A stretch of DNA of 64,000 nucleotides from Nemertoderma westbladi (GCA_032718475.1 JAUCBJ010006990.1:1-64000); one strand, 5' to 3'. Shown: positions 31,609 through 43,470, numbered from the stretch's first letter. Numbers and translations: made by a program. The notes: generated by a model not told the origin, from the sequence alone.

Positions 31609-32460
31609 TTAGGTTCGCCCTATCTGCTTGGCTAAGGTATTGTCTAGTAATAGTTGCACCCTTGGGCCAATTTCCTGGTGTATATATTGCTTCCCGGGAT
31701 TCATCATTGGGCAAACCACATGAAACGTCCCATAGTTTGGTCGCAGAGTGGCGTCGTTGTCAGTAGCAGGAAGGAGTTTAAACACATGATCCACGGCGAT
31801 ATTTCTCCCTGCAAGATGTGTTTTGCCCATTTCCACCGAAGTGTCAGGTTGGAGACGGATGATGCGGATATGAAATCGTGGCGAGAGCTGAGCCACCGCT
31901 TTCAGAGTACCGGGTTGGGTTGTCCCCTCCGGACTAGATTCTTTATTTGTTCCCGTTGCTATGACAATAGACTGTCTGCTCTTATGTCGTTGCGTGACCC
32001 ACCCCGAGTCTACTTCGCGTCCCGGTTCTGGTGTAGAAGCAAACCGCTGTGGTTTGGAGGGGTCCACAGTTGGTGGGGGGATCCGAGTTGTCGATGAGGT
32101 GTCGACTACCATTACCGCCGCACCCGCCTCGGGTACTGGTACTGTCCGCCCTGACTGTACTCTGGTGGGTTTTGTTTCCTTCGGTGTAGCCGCAGCGCCT
32201 CCTCCTCCGGATCCCCGGGGTGGATGTTGCACTGCGTAACTGTAGCGCATCGGTTGGTTTTCATTTGTCCGTCTGAGACACTGGAGAAGTTCGCTTTTCG
32301 CAGTAATTATGTCCTCCCGTGCGTCGCTCAGCTTACCCAGAACGATTGTGTATTTCGATGTCATTGTCATAACCCACTCGGTCATTTGTTTGTCGTCTTC
32401 CTGGTTGACGGATTTCTTCTGCTTTATTGTCTTTAGTACTCCAAGTATATTGTCTTGCAA
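31609..32460 (-). CDS. Non-LTR retrotransposon ORF1 (gag-like)
   Basis: 283 codons. A helical N-terminus (about 1-70) precedes a Pro/Gly/Thr-rich linker (about 75-190) and a C-terminal domain of about 95 residues starting near FHIRIIRLQPDTS. No CCHC knuckle is seen within the open frame. The position upstream of the endonuclease on the same strand identifies it as ORF1. It may be slightly truncated by frameshift at its 3' end. Confidence 0.6.
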   Translation of the reverse strand: MQDNILGVLKTIKQKKSVNQEDDKQMTEWVMTMTSKYTIVLGKLSDAREDIITAKSELLQCLRRTNENQPMRYSYAVQHPPRGSGGGGAAATPKETKPTRVQSGRTVPVPEAGAAVMVVDTSSTTRIPPPTVDPSKPQRFASTPEPGREVDSGWVTQRHKSRQSIVIATGTNKESSPEGTTQPGTLKAVAQLSPRFHIRIIRLQPDTSVEMGKTHLAGRNIAVDHVFKLLPATDNDATLRPNYGTFHVVCPMMNPGKQYIHQEIGPRVQLLLDNTLAKQIGRT

Positions 32461-32629
32461 CTCTATAAATTATTCGGCCATAATCGATCACAGTTTAAAA
32501 TTGTTTAAGTTTTTGTTTAGTTTTAAGGTTAACAGCTTAAACGTAACAGTCAGGCAGTTCGTAACAGTCAGGCAGTAATTTACAGCTGTATCGGTAGTGC
32601 ATTGAAAATATAATATGTGTTATATATAT

Positions 32630-33379
32630 GTTTAAATTTATTTTGAATAAAATCAGAATAATTATAAAAATATATTAAATGGAAGAAGTTCTTTCTTCCG
32701 GGTTACATTTTATAAAATATGTTTGACCTTAAACATAACCATACCGTAACATTATTTTATTAATTATTAACTTTATTTACACTTTAACATAATATAAGTG
32801 CTATTGGGGTGGTAGCCGAAGTGGACTCTCCGCCTACCCTTTCAACATCACTTATAGAAAATAAATAATATAATGGACATTATAATGCCACCCACATGTG
32901 TCCATTTAAAGTTTTTAACTAATACGCCCCTTATCCTGGCTGCGCCATACTGTAGTTCTAATATACTCTGGTGATATACTATATATTTGCCTGGTAGCTT
33001 TAGACTTTGGTGATGGTGGTACTTTAGGCCTACTTCGATTCGATAACCTTATACTAGTACTGCATTTACTACTGTGTACCGTGAGTGTAACTGTATATGA
33101 GCATGACTGTAATATATAACCTAATATACACTGCTACTGCTGTACCGTTTTATTTGCTTTCCTTATATCTTATAACGGTATGCACTGTATGTGTATGTAC
33201 TGTATGCCCGGATAGTGCCATAGTTATTGCGCTGCCTGGATAAATGTTCATGGCCTTGGCAAACATTCTAACAGCCCAATCGCCGAAGCCACTACCTACA
33301 TTAATTATGTTTCGTTAAGTACCTATAATTTATTTTTTACAGTGCCTTGTTAAGGCCACAGTATAACACTGTAAAGTAA
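32630..33379. other. AT-rich intron sequence
   Basis: TSD copy at the left edge, then simple AT sequence and a stretch with scattered GTACTG/TACCGGTA-like words. No gene seen. Confidence 0.5.
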
Positions 33380-33653
33380 AAAGTAAAAGTAAATTTTCTT
33401 CGGCCGCTAGGCCAGGGATTACGCACAAAGTCTGACGACTTATTTCCAGTGCGGTCCCCCCAGAACTTTACTTCCCAGAGGAAACTCCAGTACTCATTTA
33501 GCTACCACTTAAGGATGCAAGGCAGAGATGCGCCCTGGCTGGTCCCTTTAAAGCATTCGTGCCGAAACGAAAACTGCCCTGGCCCATGTGAGGATCGAAC
33601 CCACGATCTACAGGAGATGTGAATTCAATGCAACCACTAAACCAAGGTGGAAC
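33380..33653 (-). repeat. tRNA-derived SINE
   Basis: The minus strand begins with CACCTTGGTTTAGTGGTTGC (A-box) and has a perfect-looking B-box GGGTTCGATCCTC at tRNA spacing. A GC-richer body of about 200 bases follows (CCAGGGCAGTTTTCG..., CTGGGAAGTAAAGTTCTGG). Absence of anticodon-stem pairing argues against a tRNA gene. Confidence 0.65.
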
Positions 33654-33764
33654 CTTAACTGCTTTCGGAACACTGCTTTCTTCTAAGTGTACCTGTATGC
33701 CAACAGAAAATTTTCCATGGTGGATATACTAAAAATTAGTTAACCTTAATGCTGTATATATAGA

Positions 33765-34290
33765 CTTGTGCCTACTGTTGACGCTGACACAGAACCATTC
33801 GGAGTGTTATGGGGAGTCCTCCAGGGAGACACACTTACGCCATTCTTGTTCATTATTGTGGTTGACTATGTTCTACGCATGTCCTTAGATCATCATAATG
33901 ATGATGGGGTGATGATAACTCCACCTACTGGCTTCAGAAGTCGAGGAAATTCTGCCAAGTACCTAACTGATCTAGACTTTGCTGATGACTTAGGAGTACT
34001 CTCAGAATCACTAGAGGGATCCCAACGGCTCCTCAGCTCATTAGAACATGCTGCTTCTAGTGTTGGTCTTTTTATTAACTCCAGAAAGACCAAAATTTTG
34101 ACAGTTAAGAAAGTTTTGACAGTTAGACGCATCTTAAAGGACACTGGCCTTGAAGATGTGGATGATCTAGCAAATGTCATGGGTGATAGGGAGTTGTGGC
34201 AGCGCAATTTTGTCGACAAGCCGCAGTTGCCGGCGCAGGTGCAGCCGGCAGCTGCAATGCAGCATGCCGATCCTAGTAGTAGTAGGTATC
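33765..34290 (+). mobile_element. RTE-like retrotransposon fragment with internal deletion
   Basis: Contains the RT motifs VLWGVLQGDTLTPFLFIIVVD and LDFADDLGVLSESL, then joins directly (after KTKILTV) to the C-terminal RRILKDTGLEDVDDLANVMG segment; about 520 bases present at 47480-48020 in a better copy are missing. The 3' end is GATCCTAGTAGTAGTAGG, the short-repeat tail of this family. Confidence 0.75.
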
Positions 34291-36597
34291 TATACACTAT
34301 ACAGTGCTCGAACTCGTGGCACATTACATTAAAGATATTAATTCTGATGCCTGTGATGATTATTGTAGAACTGAACAACAACATTTTATATGTGATGAAT
34401 GTTGTTGAATTCCTCTACAACATTTTCATCACCAGGGCTGGTTACTTTCCCCCAGTAAACCAGTGGATCGTTGTGAGGTTCTAATTGAATACCAGTCCAC
34501 TGGGAAGAGGTAGTCAGCGACTATCCAAATGACCCTTAATCTAGAGGGTTCGTGCGAGACATATTATTTAAAGAAAGGATTTTTTCTAAGACTACTTCTT
34601 TATCATCTGTAGACGAGATGAAGACATGCTAAGCATAGCACCCACCCAGGAGATATTGCACCAACTACAGTATCCTAACAATCCATTATTAAGGGGACCA
34701 TTACCCCAAATCTATTTTTATTTATAAAACTACTATTCTGAAATTTAAAACAATGATTTGTGATCTTTTTCTAAACTAAGAAAACTGAGTATGGATATCT
34801 TCATAAACCCGTTTGTTAGAAAAATATGGAACTTTTTGTGCAGGTTGGATTTTCTAAAAATTTTATAAATTTTGAGGTATTTATATGTAAAATATATCTT
34901 GTTTAATAATCTATAATACCAGCTGGGTTGAAGTTCTCGGTCCAACACTTTGGAAAAATTGACCTATGTTGGCTATCTTTTTTGAACATTTCAGCACAAA
35001 ATTATTGATTTTGAAAAATTTATGGGGGTTTCAGTATGTTCGGCTATAATTTGGGAATCAATATTTTGTGATAGACAAATGATAGCAGGTACAAAATAGG
35101 TTCTAGAAACCCATGCCCATCTTTTACAAAACCAATACTCACGATTGTACTCCTAAAACTGCCGATCATTTTGGTATATGTTTGATGACAATTGAGTGAA
35201 AAATAAAAAAATAATAGGGAATTTAGTGATGAATAAAGTCAAAATCTACAAACTGATAGAAAGGTTGTTTTATACAGAGAGTCATGTATATCAGCCATAA
35301 AATACTGTTGGTGAAAATGTGAGCGAATAATACCAAACCAATAAAGGACATATTTAAGAGAGTAGCAACTGTGGATGTAATATCGGCGACCGACAGAGTT
35401 ATAGTGCGGTATGATTAAGTGTGTTAAAGTAATGAACAAACAAATTGTGAGGAAGCAATGTTAACGGAAAAACCCATTAAACGCTGCATATTAGTGAAGC
35501 CAAGAGAGGCAATAATTATATGAAGTAATTGTTATACAGTGGGACGATATCGGGTGCATAACAGTAATCATTGTTGTACAGAACAAAGGGGACAATATTG
35601 TTTGGGAATTGGCACCGTACACACAGCCGGGATGAGTACCTGGGATTTGAAGGGTACATATAAGGGCCTTGGTTGAAGTGTTAATATTAGAGCGGCCAGA
35701 TGTTTAGTGATTATTGGTACTATTTCAGTGTAGGATTTCATTCTTGAGTGTAATTCTACATTCAATGTCACCTCTTTCTATACTTTCCATATTTTGCTGC
35801 ATACGCTAACTGCATAGCAAAATCTTATATTTTTATCAGAAAATCATTCAATTTCCGTGCGTATTATATTTATGCCTAACTCATGTTGTATACCACGGTG
35901 AACCTTGTTTATATGTTGCCTAGCAGCAGTTATGGTAGTGCTGGGCTCCCATTGGTAACTACCGGTAAAGGTATGCCCTATTGGCTGTTCTATTTTGCAG
36001 TGTTGCTTGTTTATATGGTCGATATTCATCCCATTACTCTTAGGCGTAACCTAACAACATATTAGCCTGTTGCGAGTTATGTAACTTGCAGTACTCGTAG
36101 TATTCCACCTTGCTGTGTGCATAGTAACTTGCTGCATGCATTTTAACATCTTGCTTGCTTGCATTATTATTATTTACTATTATTGCTCTACTATTGTTGA
36201 TAAATATACAAGACCAGAGATCAAACCAACTCGATTTCCACACGGTTAGTGCTGACTGCGCCCTGTCTGTAATAGATTCGGTTCATTTTAGTGCGAGTGT
36301 GTGCGTCCATAGTACTGCAATATTATTCTCCAACTGGTAAATATCATCTACTAACACTATGTATGCAGCACGAGTGAACTGTGCGCTTACCACGCACTGA
36401 GTCAAACATAGTGTCCTACCTGTAATATTTGTAAGTCACACGTACTTTTTCTCACCGACAACACAATATAACGGAACGGTTTCCACGTAACTATCCCCCC
36501 CCCCCCCCCCCCCCCCCTTGAAGCAGTTTGTAAGAGCGGAAGTTTTATACTTACAGTAATTGGTTGTACATTCAGTTCAGATATATATATTAGATAT
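34291..36597. other. Intronic non-coding sequence
   Basis: No gene recognised on either strand. A C23 run lies at 36495-36517. Short ORFs have no family resemblance. Confidence 0.45.
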
Positions 36598-38190
36598 TAT
36601 AATAATATTTTAAGATTTCAAAAAGTGACAACTTATATGATCAATCACTAAAAATTTATTTTTTTATTATTAGCTTTCGATAGCTCTCTCTATCTTTTTC
36701 AAATAAACGATATTCTAGAATTAATGCACTACAAATAAAAATACTACCCTAGCAACTAATGAGTTTGTTAAATCTGTGAATCTTTAATCTTATAATTCTT
36801 AAGGATTGAAAACATCAAGTCCAAAGTTATTGATCACCGCCTCGTTGAGAACATTCAAACCCATTGGTTGTAAAGTTTCCAACCGGCACTGCCATTCTCC
36901 CTCTTTAATTCTGAGTTTTTGTCGGTTCAGTTTTTTGTTTGCTGAGATCGGTAGACAATCAAATGGTGTAATTCTGAAGTGTGCATTGTAAGAATGACCC
37001 GAGGTAGTAAAATGTCTGTCGATGGCAGTCGATGGTTTGTCATTAATTATCTTTGTCTTGTAGTTGGCTATCCTAGGCTTTAAGTCCTCTGTTGAACCGA
37101 TACCAAATAAGTTACATTTAAGGCAAGTCACCACATAAATAACATTTTTAGCATTGCAAGATAAATCATTCTTTATATAAACCCTGTGGCTTTTGTTAGT
37201 TGTTGAGCTGACATATTTTAAAGGTAATAATACTTTACAGGGGACACATTCCGCTCTGTCACATTTATGAACTCCTAGAAAATCACAAGGTGAAAGTTCC
37301 CTTGTACACCTCAGTCTGGATGGCGCAAGGATATTCTTTAAGGTTGCTGCGCGGCGAGTTACAACTTCCAATTTATGACTATTCCAAAAAGATTTTGTCA
37401 TTGAATGTTCATCTAGAATTGTGGAATGTTTTGAAATAATCACCTTGGGGTTAGGTAATAGAGGGTCATTATTGTGTACATAGAAAAGTTGTTTCTTTTT
37501 ATTCTTTCTAGGCTTGTCTTTTTTTACTTTAAGGGCTTGAAACTGCGTACTGACTGCTACAGAAGCAAATTGTTGAGCAACAATTTTCTCATCCCAGCCT
37601 CTCGCGAGAAATGCAGAACCATACTCAATGAGACTAGAAAAAAGATCTGAATCTAAACTACAATTCCTGCGCAAGCGTAAAGCTACACCATAAGGGATGT
37701 TTTGAATCTGTGAACGTGGATGTGCGCTTGAGGGACACAAATACTGATGTACGTCCATAGGCTTGTGATAATTTTTAGTTTGGATGTATCCGCTGTCATC
37801 AATAAAAATAGTTAAATCCAGAAAATTTACTTCTTTACCAAATTGTTCTAACTTAAAGACAATCTTTCCGGGAAGTACTGTCTCATTTAAATGTGTGACT
37901 AAATTTGTAACAATATCTTCCGAATAATTAATTCCAAAGGAAATAATGTCGTCTCGGTATCTTTTGTATTCTTGTGGACTGTTATTAAAGGAAGACACTG
38001 CCGTGTCAAAGAATTTGGCTCCCCATATATCAGTGTAGGTACAAGAATAAGAAAGTCCCATAGCTGAACCCCCAGACTGGGTGAAGTGTTTGCCATTGAA
38101 AGCACAATCGAAAGCTAATAATAAAAAAATAAATTTTTAGTGATTGATCATATAAGTTGTCACTTTTTGAAATCTTTAAATATTATTATA
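36598..38190 (-). mobile_element. Penelope-like element, 5'-truncated, with inverted 84-bp ends
   Basis: The left end 36598-36681 and right end 38107-38190 are reverse complements over 84 bases with one mismatch (both contain GTGATTGATCATATAAGTTG or its complement). The interior encodes the last part of a Penelope RT and a GIY-YIG endonuclease. Inverted pseudo-LTR fragments and 5' truncation are typical of this class. The C-run and AT-rich DNA lie outside. Confidence 0.8.
36799..38109 (-). CDS. Penelope-like RT C-terminus plus GIY-YIG endonuclease
   Basis: The frame starts inside the RT (FNGKHFTQSGGSAMG, then the catalytic RYRDDI), continues through EVNFLDLTI and the thumb region, then a Cys-rich linker (CDFLGVHKCDRAECVPC) and a GIY-YIG-type nuclease (NVIYVVTCLKCNLFGIGSTED, with an altered first block). 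About 420 residues follow the ATG at 38061, plus about 16 codons upstream that run out through the inverted end. The missing N-terminus means it cannot mobilise itself. Confidence 0.8.
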   Translation of the reverse strand, partial: DCAFNGKHFTQSGGSAMGLSYSCTYTDIWGAKFFDTAVSSFNNSPQEYKRYRDDIISFGINYSEDIVTNLVTHLNETVLPGKIVFKLEQFGKEVNFLDLTIFIDDSGYIQTKNYHKPMDVHQYLCPSSAHPRSQIQNIPYGVALRLRRNCSLDSDLFSSLIEYGSAFLARGWDEKIVAQQFASVAVSTQFQALKVKKDKPRKNKKKQLFYVHNNDPLLPNPKVIISKHSTILDEHSMTKSFWNSHKLEVVTRRAATLKNILAPSRLRCTRELSPCDFLGVHKCDRAECVPCKVLLPLKYVSSTTNKSHRVYIKNDLSCNAKNVIYVVTCLKCNLFGIGSTEDLKPRIANYKTKIINDKPSTAIDRHFTTSGHSYNAHFRITPFDCLPISANKKLNRQKLRIKEGEWQCRLETLQPMGLNVLNEAVINNFGLDVFNP

Positions 38191-38287
38191 CTAAAACAAC
38201 TTGATCTCACACCCTACAGTCATATTCCCTAACTTTCTTTACTTAATTTAAACTTATATATTAGATAATATATATATACATACATAC

Positions 38288-38404
38288 TTTCGTGAGTGTT
38301 CCTGCTGTGCGGCAGGTACCCCAAGGCACTTGATAACACTCATAAGAATTACAGACAGACTCGCAGCGGCATCTGTAGGTCAGCCTCCCGTAAAAGCATT
38401 GACA
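38288..38404 (-). CDS. Candidate host exon: 39-residue cysteine-rich segment
   Basis: Between an acceptor-like CTATAG and donor GTATGT is a 117-nt open stretch with 8 Cys in 39 residues (CQCFYGRLTYRCRC ... PWGTCRTAGTLTK). The end resembles the start of a thrombospondin type 1 repeat (W..C....GT). It is phase 0-0, unlike the EGF and TSP1-like exons, and the polypyrimidine tract is weak, so it may not be part of the gene. Confidence 0.35.
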
Positions 38405-38984
38405 CTATAGTACGTTATCTTATTGGTGTATACGTTATTCGCAACGTACTTACAATGACACTATTGGTGAGGTAGTAGTTATCGAGACTAGAGAAAATCA
38501 GAACAATTACACATTGCAAGTCAAACCAACCATTTTTGTTTATGACTCTACCTCTGGGGTCTACTACACTACATATCCTCGACTGGTACAATCCGACAGC
38601 AGGTTCCCTGAACGAAACCGGAGGTCTAGTGGGAAGGGAGGTCGATATTCAACGAAACCGGAGGTCTAGTGGGAAGGTCGATATTCTACGAGAAGAGCAC
38701 TCAGGAATCGGATAAGGAGCTTTCGATATTCTCACCCACTATGACGAAAGACATCCTTACAGAAAAGTGCTATTTTGTTGTATAAAAAATCATTCAATGG
38801 TGAAAACCGATGTCACCTATAAAAACCCTTATATCAAACTAATAAATCACAAAACACATAAAATTATTATTTTGTATATTATGAAAATTTTCGAAAATTG
38901 CACTTCCGTTGGTGGTAACGGTCCCCTTTAACAGTCGAGGGTTTCACTTGAAAGTAATAAACATGATCTGGAGATAAAACAAAC

Positions 38985-39164
38985 CATAGTAAAGGCTTTC
39001 ATCTAGACCGCAGACAAGCATCTGTTCCCTTCCTTCACATCCACCACCCCACCTCTCCATCACGCATCGCCTCCATCTTCTGTGTTCAAGTACTCCTACA
39101 GGAGGTGAAGGAACTTCTGGACACAAACTCATGTCCTGAAACCACTCAGTCCAAACACCGACAT
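38985..39164 (-). CDS. Host gene exon: thrombospondin type 1-like module
   Basis: Acceptor TTATTGCAG, donor GTTTGT (weak), 180 nt, phase 1 at both ends. It encodes GVWTEWFQDMSLC, HRRWRRC, GGGCEG and LVCG, i.e. the W..W, R.R.C and Cys pattern of a TSP1 repeat in an irregular form. The strand and phase match the EGF exons further along. Confidence 0.65.
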
Positions 39165-40054
39165 CTGCAATAATAAGTTTACTGAAATTATCTACTGAAG
39201 AAAATAAATCACTGCATATAATTATAATGGAGATTCAATCGATTTATACAATACAATGCCTCCATGTCTGCGTTCCCATAAAAATCCTCAGCATTCCTTG
39301 CAAGCCCTCTAGTCAGATGGTAGCCTATATAATATATGTATATATATAGTATTGGAGGAGTCTTTTACTGGATCGCACCACACCGCACTGCCAATCAGTG
39401 ACCTAAAGAATCACTCAGTACTCCCAGTAGATCATGCATTGCGACAAATTCTAGTGAATCTGTAAACAATATTCGAACGTCGATTGTAACAACTTAAACC
39501 ATTTAATGGAGGAAGTCGAACAAACATCCATTACTGATTGGCATCGGAGGTAGGAGGTATCTCGGAGGAAGGAAGGAGGATTTTCGTCGGAGGATTACGG
39601 TACCGGTACTATTGCCACCAATCGGCTCGGCAACGGCAACCATGCAGCCATGGAAGTTGTGAAATTATGCGGACTTAAGATTGTGAACCATTGAGACTTG
39701 ATGATGTCATATCTTTGGACTCAGAATGAAAAAAAAAATTTTGGTAATTCATATAATAGTCCATGAAATTATCAAACTAATGTAAAAGGAATTTACGAAA
39801 TTCGTTGATTAATACAGTTAGTAGTAGTGAATTATATTTTTAACTGGTTTGTAGTACATTATGCTAATTTAATGAGGCTAATTTAAATCTAATCATAATT
39901 AGGTGAATAAAATTTTCGAAAATAAAATTTAGTTTATTGTGATCAAAATGAGCCATAACTTGTTGCCAGGTGTAGAGCTCTTCAAAAGTTACATGTGATT
40001 AAATTTTTGACACATAAATTACACTGCAAGGTGTGATGTCCCGCCTTAAACCAT
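39165..40054. other. Intron sequence
   Basis: Non-coding. 39603-39700 shares a block (ACCATGCAGCCATGGAAGTT and neighbours) with 42222-42300, a dispersed repeat. Confidence 0.45.
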
Positions 40055-41368
40055 TTAATGGAGATTTAATGATGTAATGTCATCGTTCGTATTTATCACG
40101 AAAGGAAATAAGTTACATAACATAAACGAAGAAGAAATATATCCATGCACATTAATATGAGAAAAAAGTGTAGCTAAATGAAAATGTAAAGTAGTAGGAC
40201 CATTAATAAAAAATTTACTCGAAACTCCATTCGCGCCAGTAGCCTTTCCTGGCACAAGTTTATCGATTGCAAAGGATACCTCAATAGGTTTTACCATCAT
40301 TGCCTCCAAAGGATACCTCAATAGGTTTTACTATCATTGCCTCCAAGGATACCTCAATAGGTTTTACTATCATTGCCTCCAAGGATACCTCAATAGGTTT
40401 TACTATCAGGATACCTCAATAGGATTTTATATCATTGCAAAAGATACCTCAATAGGTTTTACTATCAGGATACCTCAATAGGATTTACTATCATTGCCTC
40501 AAAGGATACCTCAAAAGGTTTTACTATCATTGCCTCCAAGGATACCTCAATAGGTTTTACTATCAGGTTACCTCAATAGGATATACTATCATTGCCTCCA
40601 AGGATACCTCAAAAGGTTTTACTATCATTGCCTCCAAGGATACCGCAATAGGTTTTACTATCATTGCCTCCAAGGATTCCTCAATAGGTTTTACTATCAT
40701 TGCCTCCAAGGATACCTCAATAAGTTTTACTATCATTGCCTCCAAGGATACCTCAATAGGTTTTACTATCAGGATACCTCAATATGATTTACTATCATTG
40801 CCTCCGAAAATTTAATGCCAGAAAATTTACTTTCCACCGATTCCTTATGACAATCCGGTTGATCCGAATTATAAAGAGTCTCAAATTTTTCCTTAAATAT
40901 ATCACAGACATCCTTATCACCCACAGCATCGCCAACTCTATTAGAGATGACTGTTGCCAATCCAGATTGTTTACAGACATTTGTCCAAAAATCATTGTGA
41001 TTATTTGAATAAAGTGATTCAACTAATTTTTAACTGCGGATTTTATTGGAGTTCCGTTTACATGAGCGCATACATCTCTTAAAGTTTAAACATGATTTTA
41101 CATATTCGTCAAATATTGCACCACTTATGGGACACCCGGACCCGTTAGATTTCCACAAAGTAAACATACGCCTTGAAAAATTATATTTATCACGCAAAAA
41201 CTCATTCCACCCAGGTACATTATTATTATTATTATAAGATTGTTCCTTTATTGGAATAGACAAATCAGCTGCTTTTTCCATGCTAATAATTATGGCAGAA
41301 TAATAATCTTCAATATCCAAGGTGTGGGTGGTCCTTACAATGTGGATTATAGCCCATACTAATTGCAC
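40055..41368 (-). pseudogene. Non-LTR retrotransposon remnant carrying an internal minisatellite
   Basis: Right to left: linker before the RT (41368-41030, VPGWNEFLRDKYNFSRRMF ... LWKSNGSG), then 40960-40769 (DIFKEKFETLYNSDQPD), then the minisatellite, then the RT entry (40321-40055, AIDKLVPGKATGANGVSSKF). This is the CR1/Jockey-like region before and at the start of the RT. The RT core is absent. Confidence 0.65.
40269..40805 (-). repeat. 36-bp minisatellite inside a retrotransposon reading frame
   Basis: About 15 units of a 36-bp sequence (plus-strand words GGATACCTCAATAGG, TTTTACTATCATTGCC), some shortened to about 26 bp. On the minus strand the full unit encodes the 12-residue repeat LEAMIVKPIEVS, matching the flanking RT sequence on both sides (SEAMIVNHIEVS at one edge, LEAMMVKPIEVSFAIDKL at the other). 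Confidence 0.9.
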
Positions 41369-42489
41369 AAGGTGTCCTAATACCCGATAAAATATTTGTT
41401 AAATTAGTAGCATATAATCAGATAGTTGCACCGGCGAAGCTCCAGCCCATTCATAATCTACACGAGGGGCACAATTAGGGATTCTTTCTCCACAATTGTT
41501 ATGATTAATATAAATCAATTCTAATGGTAAATTTAATATCAATCAATTCTAATGGTAAATTTATACTGCACGATAAGGGAAAGTGATCCACAATATATGT
41601 CGTCATAGTGAATTTTAAAATTACGCATGGACTGTGGGGCGAGTGACGAAAGTAAGCGAGCTTAGTATGCAGGTACCACTAACTCAATCGGTGTGTCTGT
41701 TGCTCTGTTGTTCTGTTGATCTGTTGCTCTGTTGATCTGTTGTGTCCAATTTTAATCGTTAATAACTCAGCCAAATCTTGATAAAATATATCCAAACTTG
41801 GTACATATTATGTAGTCTGCCAAAAGTGTAGAAATTTTCCAAGTTGAATTTGCATGGGTTCTTCGTGCAGCATCTGCGTAACTGTCTTGCAGTTATAATA
41901 AATTTATCTATCCAAAAATTATTAGGCTTGGCATCAATTGGTTGCTAGGAGACTGCAGGATACAGTATACCGGTGCTGCTCACTACTGTTGCTATGTGGT
42001 AGGCCTAGCTTTCTAGACTGGTTGTCAGCCTGTCAGTGTGGTACTGCTACTGCATTATCTGAGTATTGGTACGTGCGGTAGGGAGTCCTGCCACTCCTGC
42101 AATTGCCTGAGTGATGTCTGAATTGCGATATCGCGACTATTCAGCCATATCATGTACCAGTACGGTACGGTACCTTAATCTTATTAAACATATGTTTTAC
42201 AGTACGGTACCTGTACTGTTACCACCAATCGGCCCGGCAACAGCAACCATGCAGCCATGGAAGTTGTGAAATTATGTGGACTTAAGACAGACTGACATTG
42301 TCAGGTTATACCAGCTGACCTGATATTCCATGTTCCGGGATCCACTACTACACTTAGGTACCCCAAAGCCAACAGCCTAATACTGCAATACCATTCGAGC
42401 AGAATTCGGGCCATATCTCGCTCTCTAGGAGTGCAGTGACTTCACTAACTTTGCACATTATAATCCCAATTAGAAAGCAACAGGACAGA
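41369..42489. other. Intron sequence with dispersed repeat
   Basis: 41637-41745 (GTGGGGCGAGTGACGAAAGT, CACTAACTCAATCGGTGT, then CTGTTGxTCTGTTG repeats) is related to 48228-48330. No gene. Confidence 0.5.
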
Positions 42490-42605
42490 GAGTTGATATT
42501 GTGACACAGAAGCTCGAGTACTCTCACCAGATGGTAAAACTGAGTTCTTCTCAATCCTGGCTGGCGTACTGCAAGGTGACACATTGGCGCCACTACTACA
42601 GTATT
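42490..42605 (+). mobile_element. Short RT fragment of a non-LTR element
   Basis: The plus-strand frame reads SPDGKTEFFSILAGVLQGDT followed by LAPLLQYL, the GVLQGD motif of RTE/CR1-like RTs, and then stops. It is a different family from the neighbouring RTE-like copies. Confidence 0.5.
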
Positions 42606-43470
42606 TGTAATAAATAAATTCACCCCTCTTGAAGGTATTATAATTCAATTGTATTTTTCTGCAATCAAAGATACATTTTCTGAAATATGCCCTACCTACA
42701 CTACTGTACATGGCCTAAGTAATAATGCCCTGACATTCTAAAACATTATGCGTAGGCCTACTGCATCAGTTTACTGTTTGCAGCTATATACTGTAGTTTA
42801 TATAAGAAGTAGGTAACCCAATAGTAAGGCGATATTCTCCGAATATAATAGTCTACATACGGTACGATTTGTAGAGTAGTAGATTTTTCACACTATCATT
42901 AATAATTTATTATTTATATTTATTTTATTATTAACAAGTTAATTACGTGTTTTTTCTTCTATTGCGCACATTTCCTTTTGTCTTTCCTCTTGGCCTTCTT
43001 CTTCTTTGCCCATTTCCTGACATTTGCACTAAAATGATAAAATTTGTTTAGTAATCGTCTTATAACTTGCATCACTCAGATTAATTACCTCAATCCACCA
43101 AAAAATTTCATAACCCAAAAGTAATGACATGACCATTATTTTTACCATTTCTGTTATCCCTTCCACACGCTGGTAGGCGTATCGTTTATTGTTATGGTTA
43201 TAAAATTATAGTTACTCTGTAACCTGCACCATTCCATCAATTTGACACTTTCAATGATTTTCACAGTGATGGATAAATATATTTCATAAACATGTATACA
43301 GTATGTATATATTTTGCGGGAAATCTATATTTGATTTACGAAAGGGGCATATTATATATTAATTTTACAAAAAAGGAAATAAATTATGACCAACACATTC
43401 TCTACACTTTTCAAATTTAGGAATGATTTACCACATCAAATTCTAAGTCCAGAAATTAATTTTTCTAATA
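42606..43470. other. Intron sequence
   Basis: AT-rich, no feature supported. Confidence 0.45.

Larger units (their letters stand above)
28737..32629 (-). mobile_element. Near full-length non-LTR retrotransposon with 16-bp TSDs
   Basis: GTTTAAATTTATTTTG occurs at 28721-28736 and 32630-32645, immediately outside the element, and fits a target-site duplication. The 3.9-kb body has ORF1 (31609-32460) and a broken ORF2 (AP-type endonuclease, RT, C-terminal Cys/His knuckle), all on the minus strand. The domain set fits the I/R1/Jockey-like groups; the exact clade is not determined. It lies in the host-gene intron in the host's sense direction. Confidence 0.75.
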
